Part shown: positions 1 to 11,736 of the stretch, one piece after another | How the letters are laid out: each line of letters starts with the position of its first letter | How positions within the stretch are numbered: position 1 is the first letter of the stretch | Assembly: GCA_012845835.1 (NCBI GenBank) | Contig: JABAKD010000012.1 | Coordinates: 8,917,973-8,981,972, forward strand | Length of the DNA: 64,000 bases | Origin: Undaria pinnatifida | Lineage: Eukaryota; Sar; Phaeophyceae; Laminariales; Alariaceae | Reading direction: 5' to 3' | Notes under the pieces: model-generated | Told to the model about the DNA's origin: nothing | The model's database searches: none | What the model saw: the letters and a program-made list of their open reading frames with translations, nothing else | Made by a program: the position numbers and the translations under genes

Positions 1-47
1 TATAGGCCACGGGGGGTGGGGAAGCAGAGGGGGGGGGGGTGGGGGGA

Positions 48-556
48 GGGCGTACTCATTTGCTGCTTGCCTTAGTCATTTGACGATTGACCAATATCTC
101 TTTCGAGACGGAGCACCGTTCCTACTCCTAATAGAAACACATCCAAAATTTGGGGGCTCATTACGCTTCTTCCATATATTACATAGAAACTGTTTGCTTA
201 TCCTATCCCCGTCCTGTTTCGCCGTCTGCGGCCACCATCTATCTCTTAGGATAGCGATCGTTTTCTCGCCACTCTTTAGTCTACCAAACTCTTCCATGTC
301 ACATACGTCTAATTTCCTCATCCTTCTGTAACGCATCTCGTTCTTCCTTGTATATTTCACATTCTCCTACTATGTGAGTCTTACTCTCTATTGTTGTGCC
401 ACACGGGCACACATGTGTAGCCACGTCCTCCTTCTCCCGACTACTGGTATATCACTTTCTTCCTTCTGGTAGATCCAGGTCCCCTACACGAAATCGCAGT
501 TTCAACTTTATCGCGTAGTCCATTGGGCCGTGCAGATACGTTTTCATTCCAATCAG
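48..556 (-). mobile_element. Non-LTR (LINE) retrotransposon 3' fragment, copy A
   Basis: Minus-strand coding remnant ending in CDMEEFGRLKSGEKTIAI and DRWWPQTAKQDGDRIS then a stop. It is nearly identical to copies at 4.1-4.5 kb and 46.0-46.5 kb. A G-rich tract marks the 3' end side in all three. 5'-truncated, no reverse transcriptase. Confidence 0.75.
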
Positions 557-890
557 AGGGGGGGGGGGGTAAGGGATAGGAAGGAGGGAGGCGGGGTAAC
601 CCGTCGCCGGAAAAAAGGCGCAAGGCAACAGCGAGAAAAATCGCAAGGCAGGGGGGGGTGGGTACGGGAAGAGAAGGAGGAAGAAAAATCGCAAGGCGGG
701 GGGGGGTGGGTACGGGAAGAGAAGGAGGAAGGGGGAAATGGACATGAGGAGTGGGAGACGGGGGAGGATAGGGGACAGGAGGGGTGGAGGAATCGAGGGG
801 GAATGATGAAACGGCAAAATCAGGGAGGACGGAAGCAGAGAGGCGGAGGCGGGGGGGGGGGGGGGGATCGAGGGGAAGAGACGAAGGACA
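556..890. repeat. G/A-rich low-complexity tract
   Basis: Almost pure purine on the + strand, with two near-identical units around 650-680 and 695-725 and a long G run at about 848-866. Open frames here are composition artefacts. From 890 to about 1,530 I see no gene or repeat. Confidence 0.7.
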
Positions 891-1535
891 TAGGGTGAGG
901 GCGACCTCAAGGAAGCCAATGAATGCTTCGCACAACGCGGAACCTGCCAGGCTGAAAGGGTGAGAAGGTCCAACGAGGGGCCGGTCACTACCCGGAATTC
1001 TGATACTGATTGTCTGGCTGTATACTATAGCGCTACTACCCCCCGTATTCAGTAGACTAAGCTATAGACTCATATGGGATGGTCGGTGTTTTTCTTGCGC
1101 TGTGGCCGATTGTTTCTTCTTTAGTTTTTACCAGAGTGTTGTCCCTTTTCTCAACTTAAGACACCCCCGTGGACTCTAAGCCAATCGCGTCCCAAACGGG
1201 AAGCTTGTATTATCTGCAATCAAGCCGCTCTAACTACTGTCTAGCAATGCCCGTCTCTGCCATACCAGGTACCAGTGCCATATACGTTATGCGTATACCG
1301 TACTAAATCTCTTGCCCCACTTCTCTTATGTAGCAAACGCATGTTAGGGCGAGAAAAGGCACTGAGATACGTCCAAAGACATTTTTTTAGGCAAATGTAT
1401 CAGCTGGAGTAAGACGTTTCAGGGACGAAATGGCACTCAAGGGAAGTGTCTTTCTATAGAGCATGTCTTACGCTAAACATTTTCGCCTGCGACGGGCCTT
1501 AGGGCGCATGGCTTAACCCGTTGTTAGCATGTCTT

Positions 1536-1790
1536 AGCCGCTAGGGCTCACGGGGGGGAGGGGAAGGGGGGGGTACTCAGTTTGTGATACGCCGTAGTCG
1601 TATGTCCATGCATAGACCCTCGCATCCCTACTATGCTGGGACGGAGCACGTCGGGTTTTCACCAACCAGGCAGACATTGCTTGCACCAAGCGCGAAGCGC
1701 CGTGAGGTGTTCGGCGAGTCGCATGAAGGGTGAACTGCATCGTTCCAAGAACCGCTCGCAAGACGGACTTTGGCACCTTGTGCCTACTTT
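1536..1790. repeat. Dispersed repeat family P, copy 1
   Basis: Shares long stretches with 20,090-20,350 (CCTCGCATCCCTAC, GGACGGAGCACGTCGGG, GTGAGGTGTTCGGCGAGTCG), with 51,720-51,880, and in opposite orientation with 28,780-28,850. The minus strand could code a short HATRRTPHGAS-type peptide, possibly the tail of an unidentified retroelement. Confidence 0.6.
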
Positions 1791-2339
1791 CTTGCTTATG
1801 GATGACAGCGCCAATGAGTTACTTTGTTTTCTGTTGTGGCCACTCCAGAAACAGCAATGGGTATTACTATGTAACTGCCTCGTGCGTGCCTTACCATATT
1901 CACACTACGTGATGCGACAATTCCCCTTGTGCGGAGTTAGGGTTCTTCACCCCGCACAATATGGTCCATAGTAGCTTGACAACCATCATGGTAACCGCCA
2001 AAAAAAAAAACGGTACCCTGGTTGTCTAGCTCACGCAGTGATTGGCATGTCGTACAGCGTTGTTGCCAACCAACGCCAACCCCAATATGCCTAACTAATA
2101 TGACGCGTGAACGCTCCCGTGCACGCGGGACAACTCGCCCTACTCTCGAAACAGTACACTTACAACTCTCCGCACTACCGCGTGGCACCGGGCCCTTAGC
2201 GACCGCACGCCCGTGCCACGCCCGCCCGACACATGAGCGACGAATCTCGACTCCGCGAGCGGGGGGCATGAAAAGCCTCTCTCGGGGACGGCTCGCGCTC
2301 TCCCCTGGAAGGTGGAGAATCGTAAGAAAGTGCAAATCC

Positions 2340-3440
2340 CACCCAGCTCCTGGCGTACCACAGGTGTACCGCTGTGGTGCGTGCTGCTGTGCTGCCGTTG
2401 TGGATTGGTCGGTACGTACTGCTCCACTGCCGTTGACTACTGTGATGGTGGGTTGGTCGGTGGGTGGTGGGTGCTTGGTGGGTGGCGGCTCGCTCGCGAT
2501 TCACGAGATGACGGGGGGTCGTAAAACAACGAACCTCCCCGCGTTTTTCACCGTGCTGCGGGTCCTCAAGACTCCGGAACCAACCAAATACTCCTCGCGT
2601 TCCGGTATACCGCGGTACATACTGCTGCACTGCTGTACTGCTGTAGTGGCTTGGTCGGTGGGTGGTGGGGGTGCATGTGGGTGGGTAGAACGTGTGGTAT
2701 AGTTCGTGGGTGTGTTTTTGTGGCTGTGGGAGATGGCCCTGTTATTTTGTTTTTTTATACGTACACATTAGTACAAATATAAAAATCCCCACACTAATAT
2801 CACTGCCGTACTGCTGTTTTCCCGTGTTTCTTTACCGGGCTGCGGGTCCTCAAGAGTCGAGAACCTTCTCGCGTACCGGTATACCGCCGCACATACTGCT
2901 GCACCGCTGTACGGCTGTAGTGGCTTGGTCGATGGGTGGTGGGTGGGTGGTGGGGGTGAACGTGGATGGGTAGAACGTGTGGTATAGTTCGTGGATGTGT
3001 TTTCGTGTCTGTGGGAGATGGCCCTGTTATTTCATTTTCTTATACGTACCACAATAACTTCAATATAAACCCCTCACACTAATTTCACTGCTGTACTGCT
3101 GTTTGGTACGGGGGCGGATGGCTTAGTCCGTGGGTGGGTACAGCGTGTGGTATAATTCGTGGGTATGTTTTGTGCCAGTTGGAGATGGATAGTTATTTTG
3201 TTTGTAATACAAACAGCAGCGGCAATTTGTTCTTCTCCGCTACACCGGCCGGCGCTGGCATACTTCAGGAGTACCTCTAGCTTTCCATCGTGGGTGTGTT
3301 TTCGTGCCTCGTAGAGATGGCCCTGTTATTTTGTTTTTAATACAAACTGCAACAGCAGCAATTTGTTTTCCACCGCTATACCGGCCGGCGCTGGCATACT
3401 TCAGGAGTTCCACTAGCTTTCCATCACGGAAGCAGATATA
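2340..3440. repeat. Imperfect tandem array, about 290-bp units with shorter variants
   Basis: The CTGCGGGTCCTCAAGA motif occurs at about 2,558 and 2,843. GTGTGGTATAGTTCGTGG recurs at about 2,690, 2,978 and 3,143. CCGGCCGGCGCTGGCATAC occurs near 3,245 and 3,382. Unit length shrinks from about 288 to 136 bp. No credible ORF; 3,440-4,120 also holds nothing recognisable. Confidence 0.7.
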
Positions 3441-4124
3441 GTCTGACTTCCCGCGTGGGCTTTCCATTTTTCGCGTACTTAGTGTCAGGGACTTGGTCTG
3501 GCTGCTCTAATGGACGTTGTGTTTTTTTGCTGTAGCGTGGAAGGATTTTTCCACTTGAAAAAAAAAACGGAACTCGTCTCCCACCCTTCAGCGCTCTCGG
3601 CGCATGTCATGCCTTTCGAATCCTTCTCCGGATTCAGCTAAGGTCTGGCTACTACCTTTGCCAGTTCACCTTTCCTTGCATGTATTACGTTTCATCCACG
3701 GTTTATTTATTTTTTTCAACCGCGGTTTTCTTTCCATTTTCTCCCCGTCTATTCCTCGCCTATACACAACACCACAGTTCTCCCTACTATACGCAACCTC
3801 CTTATTTGCGTTTTGTTTCGTCTTTCCAATTCCTCTATGCAGTGCACCAACACCTACCTTCACATATGCCCGTGCGCCAACCACTCCCGACAAAACCCAC
3901 AATTTGCAATGGCATATGTTTCAAATACATGTACCACCTCGACCTCTTAGTACGGTCCATGACCTTCCCCTTCTCTCAGTCACGTCCTTTTGGCGCAATT
4001 ATTATGGAGGGCAGGGTCGCCGTGCCCGATCTTTGCATACATATAATGTTTTACAGCGTCGGCGCCAACCGAGGCCAACTATTATGTGTATATCACATTT
4101 TTGGGAGGGGAGGTTGGAGGGGGG

Positions 4125-4535
4125 GAGGGGGGGGCGTACTCATTTGCTGCTTGCCTTAGTCATTTGGCCATTGACCACGCACCCCTTTCGAGACGGAGCA
4201 CCGTTCCTACTCCTAATAGACACATCCAACATTTGGGGGCTCATTACGCTTCTTCCATATATTACATAGAAACTGTTTGCTTATCCTATCCCCGTCTTGT
4301 TTCGCCGTCTGCGGCTACCATCTATCTCCCAGGATAGCGATCGTTTTCTCGCTACTCTAGTCTACCAAACTCTTCCATGTCACACACGTCTAATTTCCTC
4401 ATCCTCCTGTAACGCATCTCGTTCCTCCTTGTATATTTCACATTCTCCTACTATGTGAGTCTTACTCTCTATTGATGTGCCACACGGGCACGTATTTGTA
4501 GCCACGTCCTCCTCCTCCCGACTACTGGTATATCT
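4125..4535 (-). mobile_element. LINE 3' fragment, copy B
   Basis: Closely matches copies A and C. The minus strand reads CPCGTSIESKTHIVGECEIY, the Cys-rich tail common in non-LTR ORFs. It lies 37 bases beyond the donor of exon 4 of the RAP-like gene, in the same orientation. Confidence 0.75.
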
Positions 4536-4571
4536 GGGGGAGGGGGGGCATGTCGGCGAACGCTCGCTTAC

Positions 4572-4728
4572 CTCTCTCGCGATGCCTGCCATCATCTTGT
4601 GTTTCAACTGGCCCTGCACTGCGAAGGCCCAGGCGAGGTTTGCCAGGTCTCGAAGCGGCATTGACGCCAGCTGAGGGGTCGCACAGGCGGCGATTACGTC
4701 GAGCAGTTCGCTAGTCGAGATGTCCAAC
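4572..4728 (-). CDS. RAP-like gene exon 4 (last exon seen)
   Basis: Residues 736-787: [18 protein letters not shown], then [18 protein letters not shown], the clearest FASTK/RAP-type helical repeat in the gene. Acceptor GGGGCAG, donor GAG|GTAAGC. A LINE 3' fragment ends 37 bases beyond the donor, and no continuation was found down to position 1. Confidence 0.8.
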
Positions 4729-7700
4729 CTGCCCCACAAAATTGACAAGTGTCGGGGGTGGGTGGGGTGAGTGGGTGGGTGGGTGGGTGGGTGGGTGGGT
4801 ATGTGGGTGGGTGGGTATATGGGTGTGGGTGGGTGGGTGGATGGTGGGTGGGTGGGTGGCTGGGTGGGTAAATGGGTGCGGGGGTGGGTGGATAGATGGA
4901 TGGATGGGTGGGTGGGTGGGTGGGTGGGTGGGTAGATGAGCGAAAGGGAGATGAACGGGACACACCGGGTGAGTGGTAGTGGTGATGGCGGTGGTAGTTG
5001 TGGTAGTGTTAGTGGTGGTAGTGGTGGCGGTGATAGTAGTGTTGGTGTTGGTCTTGGTGTTGGTGTTGGTGTTGGTGGTAGTGTAGGTGGTGGTCGCAGT
5101 TGTCCAAACGGGGCGCCGTTTGCCTTAACCCTTCTACTACTTCAAAATTGACCCCCCTCTTATTCCACGTAGTTTGTCTCCGAAGCTTGGGGCACAATTC
5201 CAAAGGAGGTAAGAGTGCGCTCGCACCGCAGCACACACTCCCATCGCGTGTCGATGGCTGTACACGAAGTTGCTCGGGCGAGCACTGCTGTCTCCCCGCC
5301 CCGAGCACTCTTGCTCATCGTGGTGCATGCGTCTGCTTCCGGCGACAGCTCGCCCAAGCCCTCCACAAGCGTCCTACGAGCTGGTTCCAGCAACACCCCA
5401 AAAAAAAGATGTTCGCAAGAAAGTGCGCTGTTTTATTAAAGTTGGAGAATGAAACTTGGCAGGATTGTCCGTCATGACAAGAAAAAAAACTAGTGAAGGA
5501 TTTTTTTTCTTTTCATTGCCGCAGGTTGCTTTTTCCATTTTGAGTTTTTTTTTTTGGTAACGTTGACCAGAAATATTTCACGAGTTTTTGAAAAACGAAA
5601 AAAAAAGGCAATTGACTAGTCTTTTGTTCTCGTCATGACGGACAATCCTGACTAGTTTTCTTCTCCAACTCCAAAAATCAGCGAGCTTTCTTGATTCCCG
5701 TGAAAAGTAATTTTTCCCTAAGGGGTTTCCAAGAGCTCAATACATTGTTCTAGTATTTTGACAGGAGTTTTTTACTTCGGCCTTATACACCGCGCAGAAC
5801 GAAACAAGTATTCCAGACGTCTATTTCGGTGTTGATATGATCATGTCAACATGTCTAGCGTCGAATTTTTCGACGTCTTGTTCAATTATTCGACGTATTA
5901 TTGATTTATGGTCTGACCACTATAGTATATCGACTTTACTATGAAGCACTAGGAACTTTGTGCCGAAAAAAATCCAGCGTTTTAATTTACAATTTCACGG
6001 ACCATGCCTGGCATTAAAACTCGTACGAAGTGTATGTAAGACTTCTCACAATGCATACTGTATCCTAGATACTAAATTGGCCGTGCGATGAAAGTTTTTT
6101 TTATTTTATCCTCCGGCGGATGGGGAAAAATAAAGCTCAAGCTCACACACTTCCACGTATTTTCATACGCGTCGTGTGTCGATTTAACTCAGTTGCTTTC
6201 GCAACCCAACGCTAGCTGGCGCACCCTTCGGATTCCACTGTAGTGATAGCGTGAGCTGATCCTATCAGTGGTCCCCGTTACAACCCCGGCAGCGCAAGCT
6301 GCCGTTTTATACGGATGCGTAAAAGGTTATTGCGTTCTACTGACGAGAAGGCGTCTGCAAAAGCAAGTACCAAGTATAAGATGTCCAATAGCTGGGTGCA
6401 GCGGAAGAACCCAAATAACCATAAAAAACAGTGCACTTCCGGCAAATCAAGCGGCGCGATTCTTGTTCTCCTCCCACCTGACGTGCGCGTAGGCAAAGGA
6501 GAGTGCCGCCGTCGCGAGCTCTGTTCCAGACGTCACCGAAGCGGTCTCCGCGTTACCCTCTTCGACCGTATTGCCACCCCCTCCTCCACCGCCCCCACCC
6601 AAGCCCCCCCCCGCGACCCCCGCCCGCCCTTCACTTGAGGCATCCACGCCCTCACTAGCATCACCGCCCACATCGCCACTACCACCACCATCACCTTCAC
6701 GCACCTTTTCGCCTCGGGCAGCTACCGAGCTGCCGTCGTTGGCAATCCCCCCACCGGGCGATGCTTCTCCGCCTCCCCCAACCGTCGCCTCCACTTCTCG
6801 GACTTCACTAGCGGCAGATGCGGCCCCCTCTTGCCCCCCGCTCGCTTCGTGAGCGGACGCCGAGCCTGTCGCCGCGGTCCGCGGGGAAACCCCTGCCGCC
6901 GCGGCCGCCGCCTTCACCGCGGCAGGCGTGGTATCCGCAGAAGGGATTGTTGGCCTCGGTGCAGCGGTAGAGCGAAGAGCGGCGGCGCGGTCGGATTCCC
7001 CGCGCAGGCGGGCGGTGAGGAAGCCCGCCAAGGACTCGAGGAGGCTGTTGCGTGGCACGTGTCCGAGGATGGAGAGGCCCCAGACAACCTAAACGCCCGA
7101 ACCATGACAATGGTGACGATAGCGATTATGGAGGGGGGGGAGGAGGAAGAGGAGGAGGAGACGAAGGAGGAGGAGGAGAATGGGTGCAAGGGAGAGGGCG
7201 GGCGGGCGGGCGGGCGACAGAGCGAGCGTCAAAAGCCACCAGCAGATGCAGCTAAGCTTGTGCTTCGGCGTGGTCGCCATATCTTGCTTGGAATAGTTCG
7301 AGAGGAGGGAGAAAACCAGGGCGAAACTGCACTCCACGCTCCCACAAAACGTGCCATCCAGTTAAAATCCCCGACCAGAATGCCGCCATTGCCGCCGCCG
7401 AATGTCACGGCAAGGGAACAGTCGACACTCTGGACAATTCCTATGCCAGTAGACTATTGTGTCTGCAAATTGGTTTGGGAGGTTGTCCGTTAGTTGGAAT
7501 AGCCCGGACAATCGGTGTTGGATGCTGTCTATGAATTGGAATCGTTTATAATATTGATTTCGACGAACCGACTATAAATTGGACTTGTGCGGGCAGTTGA
7601 TTTCGGAAACCGTCTATTGATTGGAATTGCTTGGGCAATCGATTTCGGGTTAGGGTTGTTGTCTTGTAAGTGGAATGGCGGTAACACGCACGCCACCGTC

Positions 7701-10700
7701 CGGTACATGGGGGACTGGACACGCACACCCGTTTCCCCTCTCCTGGATCGAGAACGTGTTCGCCGCACAAACATGCTACGCGTTATACGGCATCACATCA
7801 CGAGCTTTACAAATAGACGTATGATACCGACATAGGTAAATTTATCAGGCACAGAACAACCCTAAGTCACAAAACGCAAAAATCCATACGCTTCACCCTT
7901 AAGTTTCTGCAACACAAGGGGCGTGGGTGAAACTCGCTCACCTTGCTGATGTCCGAAACTGACAGTCCCGAGGCGACGCACTCTACGATCTCCACGAGCT
8001 GCTCAAACCGCTGGTCGCCCCTCACCGCGTCCATGTCGAAGATAGGGATGGCGGGGGCGGCCGCCGCTGATGAAGCGCGCTCCTCTTCCTCCCGCGCCTG
8101 AGCCGCGGCGGCATCTGCGTCCGCTGCTGCTGCTGCTGCTGCTTCCTGCTCCGGGAGCTCTGGCTCGCCATCGCGAGGTTCTGACTCCAAGTCTTGCTCG
8201 CTCGACGGTGGAGTGGAAGTGGGGAACGACACGCTCGGACTCCGCTCCTCCCCCATTCCCACACCAACAACGCCTTCCATCATCCGTCCTCTGTCTTCTC
8301 CGTTTCCGCTAGCCTTCGAAGCCGTGGCGTCCGGACCAAGAAATGGAAGAGATCCAGGCTCTTTCGTCTCCAACACCGCTGCTGTCGCCGTCGCCGATGG
8401 CGCCGACGAGGGCGGCGACAGCACGGTGCCCCCCCCATCGGAGGAACAAGTCACGCCGGCGAGCTCTCGCTCGGAAACCCCCACCCCCGCACGCGATCCC
8501 TCTGCCTCTTCCTCCGTCAGCGTGCGTGTCATGTCAGTCGCCACCGCTGCTGCATCGTCTACGCCTGCCTTCAACGCCGCCGCCGCCGATGCTGCTACTT
8601 CCACTGAAGGATCAGCGGTGGTGGCATTGGTGGCAGCGGCGGCGCCAGCAGAAGCAGCAGCAGCAGAAGCATCGGTAGCAGAGCGGGCAGAGGACGCGAG
8701 TGCGGGCGTTGCCTGAGCGGCGGCCTCAGCCGCTCGCGCTGCGGCGCCCAGTCGGTAGAGCGCGAGGGCTGCCAGTCGCCCGTCAGACGCGGTAGCCGAG
8801 GTAACGCGGAGGGCGCTGTCGGAGAGTCGCCGGAGGGCAGGGATGCGCTCCACCTCCCTCAGAATCCTGCGCGATTTTCATTTTTGTATTTAGCAAAAAA
8901 GCAAACGATGGGTCAGGTTAGGTTTACGCTCTGGTGGCGAGAGGGCGCGGGTGGCGTCGCGGATCGTTCATTGATCACCGATGATGTTGCTGTACATTTA
9001 ATCGTTTGTTTGTCCTATAATATACATACTACCGGCAAATATTTTGCAGGGCTTTTCACGGGTCATGACCCGACCCGCGGGTCGGGTCAAGGGGGTTTCA
9101 AAATCTCGCGGGTCGGGTCAAGGGGGTTTCAAAATCTCGCGGGTCGGGTCGGGTCGGATCATAACTTCTTAAAATTTACGGGTCGGGTCGGGTCGGGTCA
9201 AGAGGTTTCCAAATCTCGCGGGTCGGGTCGGGTCAACAGGCTTCAAAACCTCGCGGGTCGGGTCGGGTCGGGTCAAGAGGTTTCAAAACCTCGCCGGTCG
9301 GGTCGGGTCGGGTCAAGAGGTTTTCAAAATCTCGCGGGTCGGATCGGGTCGTGACCACGAGATACGGGTCACTCGCGAGTCAAGCCATCATGACCCGCGA
9401 GTTGTTTTCGGCTGACCCGCGGGTCAAACCCGCAGATCTGGCCCGCGGATCCGCCTTTTTCAAACTTAGAGGGCCATTGGCGTGCAGGCGCCCCGCGGGT
9501 CCGACCCGCGGATCCGTAAATAATACAAAAATTTCCGCTTCCTGCCTCTCTCGTGCCGATGCTCCGATCATAAGTCATCACAGCGTGCAGAACAATCACC
9601 AGGCAGTACCCCTAGCTACTCGTACCAAGGCATACAGCAATGTGACGCGAATCCCGCGCCGGCTAAAGCCGTAACAACAGTAGTAATATTGCGGTCATAC
9701 CAGTACGAAATGTGACCAAACGTAAGAAAGCAAGGAAGGGCAGTCGTCGTCGAAGCAGCAGCAGCAGCAGCACTGGCAGCAGCAAACACCAGCAGCAGAC
9801 CCCGGATTCTCGCGGATCGCAGCCCCTGCTGACAGATCCACCGCCCAAGTTGTGGGCTTGCTGCCGGAGGCGGCTCAGATAGGCTGCTTGCCGGGGCTGG
9901 AGACTGCAAAGAGAGAAGATAGATACAGCAGTAGTAGTAGCTAGCTCGAGAATTACCACACCAGTACGAAATGTGATCAAACGTCAAAAAGCAAGAGCAG
10001 TCGTCGTCGTCGAAGCAGCAGCAGCAGTAGCAGCACAGCAGCAGCAGCACCCTGGCGGCAGCAAGCACCAGCAGCAGCAGACAACGCATCCTCGCGGATC
10101 GCAACCCCTGCTGACAGACCCACCGCCCCAGCTAAGGGCTTGTTGCCGGAGGCGGCTCAGCGAGGCTGCTTGCCGGGGCCGGAGACTACACTACTTATAA
10201 CTAGCTCGCTCGTCGGGTCGCTCGTCGGGTCGACCCAGTGGTCTAGCGGTACGGGCGTGGCTAATTGCCTATGCGTGTGAGTTGCGGTTTCTTTCCCATT
10301 TTTCGCGCGCACACATGACAAAAAAATAATAATTATTATTTTTCCCTATCCGCCGGAGGATTAAAAAAATAAATAAATAATAATAATAATGTAAACAATG
10401 CCGGTAAAAACACCAGAGAACACGACATACTGGGAAAAGTACGACGGACCAAGGACCAACCAACCGACCGAGGTATACATGCTTTGACCTGTGACTTTTC
10501 GACTTTGACCCGTGAGAAATGTCGCATGAAACCCGCATCTCGCAGGTCACCCGAATTGTGGCGGGTCGGGTTGGGTCAGGAGGATTTCAAAACCTCGCGG
10601 GTCGGGTCGGGTCAGGTCAGGACGTTTTCAAATCTCGCGGGTCGGGTCGGGTCGGGTCAGGAGGTTTTCAAAATCTCGCGGGTCGGGTCGGGTCAAGACG

Positions 10701-11736
10701 TCTCGAAATTCTCGCGGGCCGGGTCGGGTCGGGTCGGGTCGGGTCAAGACGTCTCGAAATTCTCACGGATCGGGTCGGGTCAGCTGACCCGACCCGACCC
10801 GATCCGATCCGTGAAAAGCCCTGGTAATTTGTACCTGGTATGGAAAATGGAAAATGGAAAAAAATCCCATTTCTCGTTGTGTAGTTACTCGGACGATAAC
10901 CACGTGCATGTATGTGTTCTTCACATTAAATTGATCTTTCTAACCATCTACATCCAACACAACCAGTGTCCGCGCCGATGCCTCCTAGAGACACGAGCTG
11001 TGTGATCACAGTGGGCAGCTATTCCTAATATATGCTGTGTACTGCCTGCCATTACCACTATAACTCACTTGTTTGCCCCATCGGCTACGAGGAGAGCCTC
11101 GCGCAAAGCTTCCTCCTTGGAATCAACATGATCGTGCTTCCTTCCAGCAGCAGCAGCCGCCGCGGCACTAGCAGCAGCAGCAGGCTTTTGACCCACAGCA
11201 GCGATTTCCGCGTGAGGGTCAGAGCCGCCGCCACCGCCGCCGCCAATGCTGCTACCTTTCGCATTTCCAACAAGATTCCCACCTTCTGCTAAGCCTTTGC
11301 CTTTCGTGTGAACATCAGCTGCTGCTGCTGTGTCATTACTATCGGCAACGTCAACAGCAACAGCTTGGTTCTCCAAGTCTTGTCGCGATGGCTCGATATT
11401 AGTACCACCGGGTGACTTCGACCCATCCAACTCGGCGCCATTCAGCACCGTTTGGTCCTTTCCTCCCAAGGTCTCCTGAGGCAGCTTCGGGTCTACAGCA
11501 CCATCGCTTCCACCACCTCTGAGCATTCTTGCTGCGAAAGTGCAAGTAGGGGGCGAGACAGCAGCAGCTGCAGCACGTGGAGGCGGCACAAGAGCAAAGA
11601 ATCCTGAACCTCGTCGCGGATAAGCTCGATACAAGGAGGCAGCTCGCGACGGCAGCTGCTGGAGAGCGGTGCTCCTGGTCGTCGAAGCCTCATCCAAGCT
11701 CACGATGAGCATTGCAATGGCGAGAGGAGGCTTCAT
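4572..11736 (-). CDS. RAP/FASTK/octotricopeptide-like organellar RNA-binding protein, partial (4 exons, 787 codons, 3' end missing)
   Basis: Exons: 11736-11069, 8866-7942, 7088-6478, 4728-4572. The joins are phase 2, 0 and 2, all GT-AG, with continuous reading. The N-terminus is Arg/Ser/Ala-rich and acid-poor over the first 60 residues, which could be an organelle transit peptide. Most of exons 1-3 is Ala/Gly/Ser-rich low complexity. Paired-helix repeats appear at the exon 2-3 junction ([15 protein letters not shown] then [19 protein letters not shown]), at the end of exon 3 ([15 protein letters not shown]) and in exon 4 ([13 protein letters not shown]). The A-N-x-A-W-A-F-A pattern is typical of FASTK, RAP and octotricopeptide proteins, which bind chloroplast or mitochondrial RNA. 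No RAP domain is seen because the 3' exons lie beyond the window or are lost. It is head-to-tail with ORC1, 3.0 kb downstream. Confidence 0.65.
4744..5095. repeat. (GGGT)n followed by (GGT/GTT)n microsatellite
   Basis: About 190 bp of GGGT units with GGAT and GGCT variants (4,744-4,937), then Gly/Val-type GTGGTA/GTTGGT repeats (4,975-5,095). It lies in the last visible intron of the RAP-like gene, just upstream of the exon-4 acceptor on the coding strand. Confidence 0.9.
5096..6087. other. Intron of RAP-like gene, no gene found
   Basis: 5,160-5,400 is GC-rich with open frames on both strands. The best minus frame cannot splice in phase with exon 3. Around 5,460-5,650 a 16-nt segment (CAGGATTGTCCGTCATG) recurs inverted, flanking A/T runs: a possible remnant of a small foldback element. 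The rest is AT-rich. Confidence 0.5.
6088..6320. repeat. Dispersed repeat R, copy 1 (inverted to 47.84-48.06 kb)
   Basis: About 220 bp, including TCCTCCGGCGGATGGGGAAA, CGTGTGTCGATT and CTGCCGTTTTATACGGATGCG. The reverse complement of 47,838-48,058 matches along its whole length with scattered substitutions. A third copy of only the A/T-flanked end lies near 10,340. It could be a SINE or small DNA element. Confidence 0.65.
6478..7088 (-). CDS. RAP-like gene exon 3
   Basis: Residues 532-734. [20 protein letters not shown] completes a helical repeat begun in exon 2. About 150 Ala/Gly-rich residues follow, then [15 protein letters not shown] starts the next repeat. Acceptor TTTAG, donor AG|GTGGGA. 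The poly-Gly run is encoded by GGC/GGT repeats. Confidence 0.78.
7942..8866 (-). CDS. RAP-like gene exon 2
   Basis: Residues 224-531. It opens [20 protein letters not shown] (helical), then a long Ala/Ser/Glu-rich part encoded partly by GCN repeats, and closes with a predicted helix pair [19 protein letters not shown]. Acceptor GCGCAG, donor AAG|GTGAGC. Confidence 0.78.
9047..10823. mobile_element. Non-autonomous TIR element, hAT-like, copy 1 (1,777 bp)
   Basis: Starts CAGGGCTTTTCACGGGTC; the right end reads as its inverse (GTGAAAAGCCCTG). Flanking 8-mers ATATTTTG and GTAATTTG match at 6 of 8 positions, an aged 8-bp duplication. Both subterminal zones are arrays of (GGGTC)n separated by AAATCTCGC spacers. 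The centre has two related blocks with CAG runs and a tRNA-like box (TGGTCTAGCGG near 10,240). No transposase. It sits in intron 1 of the RAP-like gene. Confidence 0.82.
11069..11736 (-). CDS. RAP-like gene exon 1
   Basis: Residues 1-222, starting at ATG 11736. An Arg-rich leader precedes Gly- and Ala-rich runs, and the end is [15 protein letters not shown]. Donor AA|GTGAGT. Upstream exons cannot be excluded. Confidence 0.7.

Noticed and set aside
5160-5410. GC-rich open frame as an extra exon of the RAP-like gene
   Set aside because: The best acceptor gives a stop or the wrong phase with exon 3, while exons 3 and 4 join directly in phase.
9051-9356. Plus-strand frame of RVGSGQ-type repeats as a repetitive protein
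   Set aside because: It is the subterminal (GGGTC)n DNA of a transposable element. The same frame occurs in all copies and both strands are open.
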